Positions 34,097 to 40,675 of a stretch of DNA of 64,000 bases are shown here, piece after piece. The position numbers and the translations under genes were made by a program. Each line of letters begins with the position of its first letter. Position 1 is the first letter of the stretch. The notes beneath the pieces are model-generated. The model did not search any database. It was not told the origin of the DNA and saw only the letters and a list, made by a program, of their open reading frames with translations. Source of the DNA: Hyphomicrobium sp. (GTDB lineage Bacteria; Pseudomonadota; Alphaproteobacteria; Rhizobiales; Hyphomicrobiaceae); the NCBI RefSeq assembly GCF_019744875.1, contig NZ_JAIETU010000017.1:1-64000 (forward strand), written 5' to 3'.

Positions 34097-35582
34097 TACG
34101 AACGTCATCATCGGCCTTGAGGACGATCTCGCCGTTCAGCCCGCCTTCTCAGCCCTGCTCTCGGTTGCCGCCAAGCATAAGGTTGATGTCCTTGTCCATG
34201 AGGCGGCCAAGGATGATCTCAAGCGCGATCGCAATACGCGGCGGCGCGACGTGTCGCTCAGCAAGCTTGACAAGTACCATATCCTAAAGAAGGTGCGCGG
34301 CCTTACGGCGGCTGATCTCGAGGCGAAGTTCGGGCCGCTTGCAAAAGCCAACGATGTCGTTGATGCGACATTGCTTGATGCGCTTGATCGTGGCGCCGCG
34401 GATTTCGTTGTCACACAAGACCGGAAATTGCACGAGCGGGCGCGGCGGCATAGCCCGGAGCTTGGGCGGCGCGTGCTTTTTGTTCCCGACGCGGTTCAGC
34501 TCCTTAAGACGACCTATGAGCCGAAGAGCGCGCCGATCCGCTACATCGAGGAGGTCTCGGCCAACGAGATTCCGTTGGATGATCCCATCTTCGATAGCCT
34601 GCGGCAGGGGTATCCCGATTTCAACAAATGGTGGACCGAGAAATGCGTGCGGGAGCGGCGGCCATGCTGGATTGTCGATGACAATGGTCTCGCCGGGATC
34701 GTCGTCATCAAGGATGAGACGGGCACCAAGACCGATGCGACGATCAAGGCCGCCAAGATCCTCAAGATATGCACGTTCAAGGTAAGCCCGGACAAGCGCG
34801 GGGTGAAGCTTGGAGAGCTGTTGCTGAAGAAGGCGCTCTGGTTCGCGCAGGCCAATGGTTACAAGCTGGCCTATGTGACCACGTACGAGGATCAGGTCTC
34901 GCTGATCGACCTGCTGGAATATTACGGTTTTGCCCATACGGCGACCAAGCCGGACGGGGAGCTCATTTATGAGAAGTCCTTCTCTGCGGCGAAGCTCGAT
35001 CGGGTCGACGGCTTGAGTGATTTCGAGCTCGATCGCCTCAACTATCCCCGTTTCCTTGTGGGGCCGGACGTGCGTGCTTTCGGGGTGCCGATCGTCGAGG
35101 ACTATCACGATACGCTCTATCCCGATCTCAAGCAGGATAGAGGACTGTTCGATTGCGCGGGTCAGCCGGGGAATACGATTCGTAAGGTGTACTTGTGCCG
35201 CGCTCAATCAAAGCTGGGGCCCGCGGGGTCACTGCTCTTCTTCTACAAGAGCAAGTCCAAAAGTCCGCCGTCACAGGCGATGACGGCCCTTGGCGTGTTC
35301 GAGGAGGTTCAGAGCGCGACATCGACCAAGGAGTTAATGCAGATGACGGGCGGACGGTCCGTCTACAGCGAGGCAGAGCTTGCCGCCTGGGGTGCCAGCG
35401 CGGAGCGCCCGGTCAAAGTTATCAATTACCTGCTGGCGGGGTACATCGATCCGGCGATCAGCTACGCCGATCTTCAGAAGGCCGGCATCATCGGGGGCCA
35501 TCCGCCGCAGTCGATTTTCGAAATCAGGGGGGCGAAGCTTGCCGATCTCCTGAGCCGCCTGCGCCTTGGGTTTGCGACATGA
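34068..35582 (+). CDS. PIN nuclease + GNAT acetyltransferase + PUA/ASCH-like fusion
   Basis: This 504-residue protein has three parts. Residues 1-140 form a PIN-type RNase-like domain: TYLIDTNVIIGLEDD carries the first acidic residue, HEAAKDDLKRD the second, ANDVVDATLLDAL the third, and FVVTQDRKLHE the fourth. Residues about 150-310 look like a GNAT acetyltransferase (IVVIKDET, CTFKVSPDKRGVKLGELLLKKALW as acetyl-CoA loop, YVTTYEDQ, LIDLLEYYGF). Residues about 320-504 resemble a PUA/ASCH/EVE fold (GSLLFFYKS, ALGVFEEV, VINYLLAGYI, PPQSIFEI). It overlaps both neighbours. It is a likely effector acting on RNA or translation; whether nuclease, acetyltransferase or both are active is unknown. Confidence 0.75.
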   Translation: MTSSQTYLIDTNVIIGLEDDLAVQPAFSALLSVAAKHKVDVLVHEAAKDDLKRDRNTRRRDVSLSKLDKYHILKKVRGLTAADLEAKFGPLAKANDVVDATLLDALDRGAADFVVTQDRKLHERARRHSPELGRRVLFVPDAVQLLKTTYEPKSAPIRYIEEVSANEIPLDDPIFDSLRQGYPDFNKWWTEKCVRERRPCWIVDDNGLAGIVVIKDETGTKTDATIKAAKILKICTFKVSPDKRGVKLGELLLKKALWFAQANGYKLAYVTTYEDQVSLIDLLEYYGFAHTATKPDGELIYEKSFSAAKLDRVDGLSDFELDRLNYPRFLVGPDVRAFGVPIVEDYHDTLYPDLKQDRGLFDCAGQPGNTIRKVYLCRAQSKLGPAGSLLFFYKSKSKSPPSQAMTALGVFEEVQSATSTKELMQMTGGRSVYSEAELAAWGASAERPVKVINYLLAGYIDPAISYADLQKAGIIGGHPPQSIFEIRGAKLADLLSRLRLGFAT

Positions 35583-36133
35583 CGCAGACGGTCGTTGCAC
35601 TCGTCGGGGTTTCGGGGGTCGGCAAGTCAACGGTGCTGCGCGCCGTTGCCGAGACGCTTGTGTTTCAGCATCTTCAGGCCAGCGCGTTGATCAAGGACGC
35701 GCGCAATGCGCTTGAAGCGGGTGCGGTTGGGCACGACGATCTGCGCCAGGTCGATATCGGGGACAATCAGGCGCTTTTAGTGGAAGGATTTCGGGCGGCC
35801 CGCGATTTGGCGATGGGCACCGTCATTTTGGATGGCCATACGGTTATCGATACGCCGAACGGTCTGGTGAGGATTGAGCCTTCAGTTTTCGGGGCGCTTG
35901 GCATCCAGAAAATCGTACTGGTGGTGGACGGTCCGGATGCCATTCTTCGGCGCAGGGCGGCGGACACGACCCGCAAGCGCCCTGTTCGATCGGCCGCTGA
36001 ACTGGACAAGCATCAAAACGAAGCCTTGCTCGCGGCGTACGCAGCCGCGTGCTTGCTCGGAATACCCCTTCATGTGTTTCCGATTTCAGATCTGGCAGGC
36101 ATTCTGAGCGTGATCAGAAATGATCGAGATTGA
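35579..36133 (+). CDS. Small P-loop kinase-like ATPase
   Basis: The 184-residue protein is a P-loop NTPase of the adenylate-kinase/AAA_18 type. It has Walker A ALVGVSGVGKSTVLRAV (residues 7-23), a Walker B-like region VILDGHTVID (about 82), LVVDGPDAILRRRAADTTRKR as a possible lid with several arginines, and a short C-terminal helix. Such proteins phosphorylate nucleotides or small molecules. The ATG overlaps the stop of the PIN-GNAT gene (ATGA). Its constant place at the end of this operon suggests it supplies or removes a small-molecule signal read by the ASCH-like domains, which is speculative. Confidence 0.7.
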   Translation: MTQTVVALVGVSGVGKSTVLRAVAETLVFQHLQASALIKDARNALEAGAVGHDDLRQVDIGDNQALLVEGFRAARDLAMGTVILDGHTVIDTPNGLVRIEPSVFGALGIQKIVLVVDGPDAILRRRAADTTRKRPVRSAAELDKHQNEALLAAYAAACLLGIPLHVFPISDLAGILSVIRNDRD

Positions 36134-36252
36134 GCAGGCGCGTTCGCGGCCCTTTGACCCGCTCAGGCCGATGATTATTTGCCCTGCCTTTCGGCGATGA
36201 ACGTAGCAAAGGGTCGAATATCCCCTGGGCGTGCTCGATTCCGTCGGAGCCA

Positions 36253-36965
36253 TCACAAAGAGAGCGAAGAGGCCGGGAGCCATCGGCGTGCTGCGGCGTG
36301 ACCCAATGTGCGTGAGACCGCTGCGAAAGTACCTTCCGGCGAGAGCCAGCGCGGCTGTCCGACGAAAGATTGAATCAGCGCAAGTTCTAGGGCGTCGGGT
36401 GGCCGGCCCTCCTGGACGTTGAACTCCGTGATGAGTTGATCGAGTGTTCCGGCGAAGCCGCCGTACAAATGGATCGTTGCGCGGTCGAGGGAACCAAGCT
36501 CGAGAACAACTTCCTGCTGCCCGTTGCCGTAATCGCCAATACCGGAATAATAGCCGGTGATCTCCGACTTGCGGGCTTGGGCACTCTCTAGAAACACAGC
36601 ATCGGCATAGAGGGCTGCGATGTTGGCGATGACCTGATGAGGCTCGGGCGCGATCTGAAAGATGATCCCCCGCTGATCGGGCGGAGGTATGCCGCCCTTG
36701 AAAGTCTGCACAACATCCAAGGAGAGCGACCATGCGGCGATCGTTTCCGGGAGTTCGTTGTCAATGAGCAGTTGCCAGGTGCGGTCTTCTTTATGGGATT
36801 CCTGGCGGTAGCAAAGAGCCGGCGGCTGTCGGTATTGTGCGGGAAGGCTCAGGCATGCGGCTTTGAGAGCGTTGCCGCGCCGGATTTTTTGGTTGTGATC
36901 GCCGCCGCGCTGCCAGTCGTTGCGGCTTGAAGCAGGATCAGGGTAAAAACTGGGTGCTCGGTCAT
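36253..36965 (-). pseudogene. Unknown protein coupled to mobile mystery protein B, frameshifted
   Basis: The ATG at 36963-36965 overlaps the stop of the Fic gene. It reads MTEHPVF and then loses the frame at a run of five T (near 36949). One more T would give MTEHPVFYPDPASSRNDWQ and continue without stops through RTWQLLIDNELPETIAAWSL, PDQRGIIFQIAPEPHQVIAN, ATIHLYGGFAGTLDQLITEF to ASSLSL, about 237 residues. No start codon exists in the second frame before the T-run, which supports the indel. I recognise no family. The coupling suggests it is the third member of the mobile mystery A/B operon. The indel may be a real mutation, a slippage site or an assembly error. Confidence 0.55.
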
Positions 36966-37549
36966 GCCTGCGCGAATTTTATCAGGGGTTCAAGATCGTG
37001 GTTGTCGGCGGCTTTAAGCGCGTCAACATACGCGGTTCTCGCTGCGCTCGTCTCGGCGAGGGAGACGGCGCCCCACGTGAAGGGCTTAGCACCGAGTCGC
37101 TTGCCCGCAATGTCCGCGATCAGGCGCGTGCTTCGGCCGTTTCCGTTGACGAAGGGATGAACCAGGACAAGGCGGTGATGCAGCCGTAAGGCCAGTTCTG
37201 CGGGCTCGTAGGCCTTGTATTCGATCCAGGCCTTTGCATCGTCGAAAGCCTGATGGACGGCGACCTCAATCTCGTGAGGCTTGGTATTGCCGATGTTGAC
37301 TTCATGGGTACGGTAGCGTCCGGCCCAGCTCCAGACGGTGCTGAACATACGGCTGTGCAGTCCGATCAGGAACACAGGGGTGAAACAATCCTTGCGACTG
37401 TTCATGCCCCAGCGGCGGCCATGCGCCACGTTCGTGGATTCGAGCTCATTGAGCTGGGCCCGCGAGACGGCGGCCACGCGCAGATTTGCGATCTCGTCCG
37501 GACCGAGCGGCGTAGCGTTGGGCGGTTGCTCAAAGAGGTTATCGCTCAT
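36962..37549 (-). CDS. Mobile mystery protein B (Fic domain)
   Basis: The 195-residue protein carries a Fic domain. The conserved motif HPFVNGNGRSTRLIAD (about 130-145) contains the catalytic His and the phosphate-binding GNGR, and TVWSWAGRYRTHEVNIG precedes it. Fic enzymes transfer AMP or similar groups to target proteins, often as toxins. The arrangement with an upstream XRE protein and the start QLNELESTN match the pair known as mobile mystery proteins A and B, found on mobile elements. The start at 37547-37549 lies inside the end of gene A (11-bp overlap). Substrate unknown. Confidence 0.8.
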   Translation of the reverse strand: MSDNLFEQPPNATPLGPDEIANLRVAAVSRAQLNELESTNVAHGRRWGMNSRKDCFTPVFLIGLHSRMFSTVWSWAGRYRTHEVNIGNTKPHEIEVAVHQAFDDAKAWIEYKAYEPAELALRLHHRLVLVHPFVNGNGRSTRLIADIAGKRLGAKPFTWGAVSLAETSAARTAYVDALKAADNHDLEPLIKFAQA

Positions 37550-38006
37550 CGCGCCACAAATCGCGTTCGGAGATGTAACGCGTTGCATAATCGCGAATGC
37601 GCTGATCGTTGAGTGGTGTTTCCTGATCCTCAAGCTGCATGGAGCGCTCGACAGCGGCGAGTTCCTGGCGGGCGAGCGCGTAGGCGCGCCGAGAGACGGT
37701 TTCCTCGAGCGGCGTTCTGGGGACAAACGCATAGACAAAATCACAGCCCAGGGCATCGGCGGCATCGCGCATCTGAGCGAGTGTCGTTTCGCCGGTGATC
37801 TCGCGCGCTTCGAGCTGAGAGACGCGCTGCTTGGCGACCTGCAGCCTGTTTGCGAGGACGTTTTGCGACATGCCGAGGGCAGAACGCACAGTGGCGATCC
37901 AGCCGAGCGGAGGCTTCGGCATCTGCCTCAGGGGCAGCAGAACCGCGCGCTGGGCATCCAGGGCATCACGAATAGTGCGAAGCGTTTCCTTCAAGGTGTC
38001 ATCCAA
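37539..38006 (-). CDS. Mobile mystery protein A (XRE regulator)
   Basis: The 155-residue protein has a central XRE helix-turn-helix (about 36-95: GWIATVRSALGMSQNVLANRL, then VSQLEAREITGETTLAQMRDAADALGCDFVYAFVP) and a helical C-terminus. It corresponds to mobile mystery protein A, always paired with the Fic protein B. The start appears to be TTG at 38004-38006, since an in-frame stop lies directly upstream and the next ATG comes after 28 residues. Two palindromes lie just upstream and are probably its operators, so it should repress the operon and may act as antitoxin. Confidence 0.75.
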   Translation of the reverse strand: MDDTLKETLRTIRDALDAQRAVLLPLRQMPKPPLGWIATVRSALGMSQNVLANRLQVAKQRVSQLEAREITGETTLAQMRDAADALGCDFVYAFVPRTPLEETVSRRAYALARQELAAVERSMQLEDQETPLNDQRIRDYATRYISERDLWRDER

Positions 38007-38008
38007 TC

Positions 38009-38084
38009 ACTTGTCAACATAGCATATACTGACAAGTAAATAATAGTCAAGATAATTGACAATGACAAGCGTGTCAATGTCAAT
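38009..38084. promoter_or_regulatory. Two inverted repeats upstream of mobile mystery protein A
   Basis: ACTTGTCA-N13-TGACAAGT (38009-38037) has perfect 8-bp arms. A second, nearly perfect 30-bp palindrome occupies 38055-38084 (ATTGACA... to ...TGTCAAT) with only two mismatched pairs. Both contain TGACA/TGTCA half-sites, suggesting the same binding protein, most simply the XRE protein encoded next to them. Confidence 0.6.
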
Positions 38085-38306
38085 CGATCTTCATGCCTTG
38101 GAAGCGGGCAAGGGCTATCGTCGCGTTCACGATCACTCTCAGGGCAATATTCGCTGTGCAGCGAATAGGCCGTTAACGACGAATATACAACCGTATGCAT
38201 TGATACAAAAGGGAAAATCATAATCTATGAGCATGGCGTCCGTCCTGTTGTTCTTATTTTGTTCTTCACTTATGGTTCCCCTTTGGGTACCGAAAGGAGA
38301 AGGACG

Positions 38307-38483
38307 ATGAAGGAAGGGCAGCGGCTACATGAAGTTTTGTTCGACGAGCTCGAGCGGCAGCGCGTCTTCGCTGTGGATGTGGGCCGGCTGACGGCTGCCG
38401 TTCTCAAGGCGCTTGAGATCACCAGCACGACAAGCGAGATGCGGCGGCCTTATCAGCGCTGTGTCAACGGGGCGTGTGAGTAA
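38307..38483 (+). CDS. Small hypothetical protein
   Basis: The 58-residue protein starts at the ATG at 38307, directly after AGGAGAAGG. The sequence (EGQRLHEVLFDELERQRVFA, VGRLTAAVLKALEI) is mainly helical with no recognisable domain. It lies 6 bp upstream of the zinc-ribbon/SRAP frame and is probably co-transcribed with it. The function is unknown. Confidence 0.5.
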   Translation: MKEGQRLHEVLFDELERQRVFAVDVGRLTAAVLKALEITSTTSEMRRPYQRCVNGACE

Positions 38484-38489
38484 GGGCGC

Positions 38490-38876
38490 ATGCATAAGCT
38501 GCCGGAGCGCTGGGACGATTTCATGCGCTATGAGATCATGCTCACACCGCGGGCATCGCACCGCAAGCCGGTGTCCCTGCCCCGCACATTGCAAGACGTG
38601 CGGCGGTGTCATCTATGGCTTTGGGCCGGATGCGGACGGAGCGGTTGCCGCGCAGTTCTGTCGATGCCGATTGCGCCCCTGATCATCCGGTTCGGGACGG
38701 AGGCCGATCCGGAGCGCGTAGCGGCCGTGATGCGCTGTTCACAATGCGGCTATCGGGGAGTTCGGCTGAACGAGCCGAGCGGTGCGGGCGGCGATATGAA
38801 GACGATCTATGAACCACGGCGCTGGACCGGGAAGCAGGACTGGCACCCGGCGCTGGGAGCCTTTAGCGTGGACACC
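38490..38876 (+). CDS. Zinc-ribbon protein, in frame with the SRAP gene
   Basis: From the ATG at 38490 the frame encodes MHKLPERWDDFMRYEIM, PLPRTLQ-type sequence, and two cysteine pairs (AGCGRSGC and MRCSQCGYRG), like the small zinc-ribbon proteins found on alphaproteobacterial plasmids. After LNEPSGAGGDMKTIYEP no stop occurs, and the frame runs directly into the SRAP protein beginning at 38877. Either one 356-residue fusion is made, or the SRAP start is used separately. The second is required for SRAP chemistry, which needs a cysteine right after the start Met. Role unknown; probably nucleic-acid binding. Confidence 0.5.
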
Positions 38877-39560
38877 ATGTGCAATCTCTATAGCCAGACC
38901 AGAAGCCGTGAAGCGGTGCGCGGGTTGTTCCGGCTTTCCGACAATCGCTGCGGGGAGATCAATGCGCAGCCCTCGATTTTCCCGAAGAGCGTAGCGCCTG
39001 TGGTGCGGCTTGCCCCCGATGGGGAGCGCGAACTTGTGCCGATGATGTGGGGCTTTCCCCTTATCCGCAAAGGGTATGCACCCAAACCTGTAACCAATGT
39101 CAGGGACGACACGGTGCTGACCTCGCCGTTCTGGCGGCCGAGTTTTGAATCGCGGCGCTGTCTTGTGCCGGCGAGTTCGTATTGCGAACCGGACGACAAG
39201 TCCCCGGCAGGCTGGCACTGGTTTGCGTTGACGCCGCCGGAAGAGCGGCCGCTTTTTGCCTTTGCCGGGATATGGAAACGGTATTCTGGCCCGGTGAAGA
39301 AGGATGGGCCGAGCATTGAGATCGATGTGTTTGCGTTTATGACGACAAAGCCCAATGCGCTCACCAGCACCATCATGCACGACCGGATGCCGGTTCTTTT
39401 GAGCGAGCCTGAAGAGTTCGACACCTGGCTGAACGGGTCGCCTGATGCCGCATACGGACTAGTGCGCCCTTATGATGCTGCTCGCATGTGCATCGTACAG
39501 TCAGGCAGCGAGAAAGCGGATCGCCTCGGAGAGCGGCGGATTTCTGCGGATATCGATTGA
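38877..39560 (+). CDS. yedK: SRAP (SOS response-associated peptidase / abasic-site) protein
   Basis: This 227-residue protein of the YedK/HMCES family covalently shields abasic sites in single-stranded DNA through Cys2 after removal of the start Met. Visible features are MCNLYSQT with Cys2, KPVTNVRDDTV (usually NARsE), LVPASSYCEPD with the conserved Glu, FAGIWKRY and the active His in STIMHDRMPVLL. The start at 38877 is set by the need for Cys2, although the frame is open upstream into a zinc ribbon. Carriage on plasmids and phages suggests protection of DNA during transfer or defence-induced damage. Confidence 0.85.
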   Translation: MCNLYSQTRSREAVRGLFRLSDNRCGEINAQPSIFPKSVAPVVRLAPDGERELVPMMWGFPLIRKGYAPKPVTNVRDDTVLTSPFWRPSFESRRCLVPASSYCEPDDKSPAGWHWFALTPPEERPLFAFAGIWKRYSGPVKKDGPSIEIDVFAFMTTKPNALTSTIMHDRMPVLLSEPEEFDTWLNGSPDAAYGLVRPYDAARMCIVQSGSEKADRLGERRISADID

Positions 39561-39673
39561 AACGGTAAGGCGTTGAGTTTCTGGATAAAATTCGTATATA
39601 ATTGATAGGTAAAGGCTGCGCCGGACGAATCACGATATGTGAGCTTATCGGGCCAGTTGGAAAGCGGGATGCG

Positions 39674-40654
39674 ATGGCCAAGGCCGACCAGATCAAGCGC
39701 CTGATTGGGAGTTTCGGGCGGCCTTCCGAATTCAGGGCCGCGGCGCTCAAGATTATCGAAGAAGAGCAGCGTAAGGGCCATATGCCACTTGCGGCGAGCC
39801 TGAAGCGTGTTCTCGATGCGAGTGTCCAGGTTGAGGAAGGCTCCAAGCGGGGCTTGACAGCGCTGTCGAATGCTCCTGAGAGTGCCGTCGATCTCGTCGA
39901 AATCCTGGAACCTGCGCGGTCTCTCAAGCAGGTGGTTTTGTTCGCGGAAGCCCGCTCGGCGATCGAACGCGTCCTTGAGGAGCAACGCCGTGGCGACGAA
40001 CTGCGCCAGCACCGTCTGCCCGTCCGGTCAAAGGTGCTTTTGCACGGACCGCCCGGTTGCGGAAAGACGCTGACGGCGGAGGTTCTGGCGCGCGAGCTGG
40101 GCTTGCCGCTCTACGTTGCCAAGATCGATGTGATTATTTCCTCCCTGCTCGGCCAGACGGCAAGCAATCTGCGGCGGTTATTCGATTTCGCGGGCCGGTC
40201 TCCGTGCGTGCTTTTCCTGGATGAGTTCGACGCTGTCGCGCGAGCGCGCAGCGATTCCAGCGAACACAACGAGCTTCGCCGTGTGGTCAATTCGCTGCTT
40301 GTGATGATCGACCGGCATCAGCCGCGCGGGTTGTTGGTTGCGGCCACCAATCTGCATGAGTCGCTCGATACGGCGATCTGGCGGCGATTTGACGAGATTG
40401 TCGAACTTGATTTGCCGGACAGCCGGCAGATCGAGGCGATGCTTCATTTGCAATTTAAGAATTACCAGACGAATTTCGATCTAGGTGAGCAGGTGTCGAA
40501 GCTTGCCGGGCAGTCCTTCGCCGATATCGAACGTATTTGCCTCGATGCGATCAAGAACGCGGTGATGAAGCGCCGCAAGATCGTAAGCGAGACGGAGTTT
40601 GCGGCAGCCGTGAAGCACGCCAGCAAGCGCAGACCGTCAAGGCCTCACAAATGA
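39674..40654 (+). CDS. ietA: IetA-like AAA+ ATPase
   Basis: The 326-residue protein has a helical N-terminal region (1-90) and an AAA+ module: Walker A LLHGPPGCGKTLTAEVLA (about 123-140), Walker B PCVLFLDEFDAVARAR (about 176), sensor/arginine stretch VAATNLHESLDTAIWRRFDEI, and a C-terminal lid. It lies 21 bp upstream of a subtilisin-like protease, the arrangement of IetAS, known from an Agrobacterium plasmid as a toxin-antitoxin-like stability/incompatibility system and later reported as antiphage defence. By that model IetA restrains or activates the protease. The ATG at 39674 directly precedes the conserved helical part. Confidence 0.85.
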   Translation: MAKADQIKRLIGSFGRPSEFRAAALKIIEEEQRKGHMPLAASLKRVLDASVQVEEGSKRGLTALSNAPESAVDLVEILEPARSLKQVVLFAEARSAIERVLEEQRRGDELRQHRLPVRSKVLLHGPPGCGKTLTAEVLARELGLPLYVAKIDVIISSLLGQTASNLRRLFDFAGRSPCVLFLDEFDAVARARSDSSEHNELRRVVNSLLVMIDRHQPRGLLVAATNLHESLDTAIWRRFDEIVELDLPDSRQIEAMLHLQFKNYQTNFDLGEQVSKLAGQSFADIERICLDAIKNAVMKRRKIVSETEFAAAVKHASKRRPSRPHK

Positions 40655-40675
40655 AAGCCTGCCCACACGTGAACC

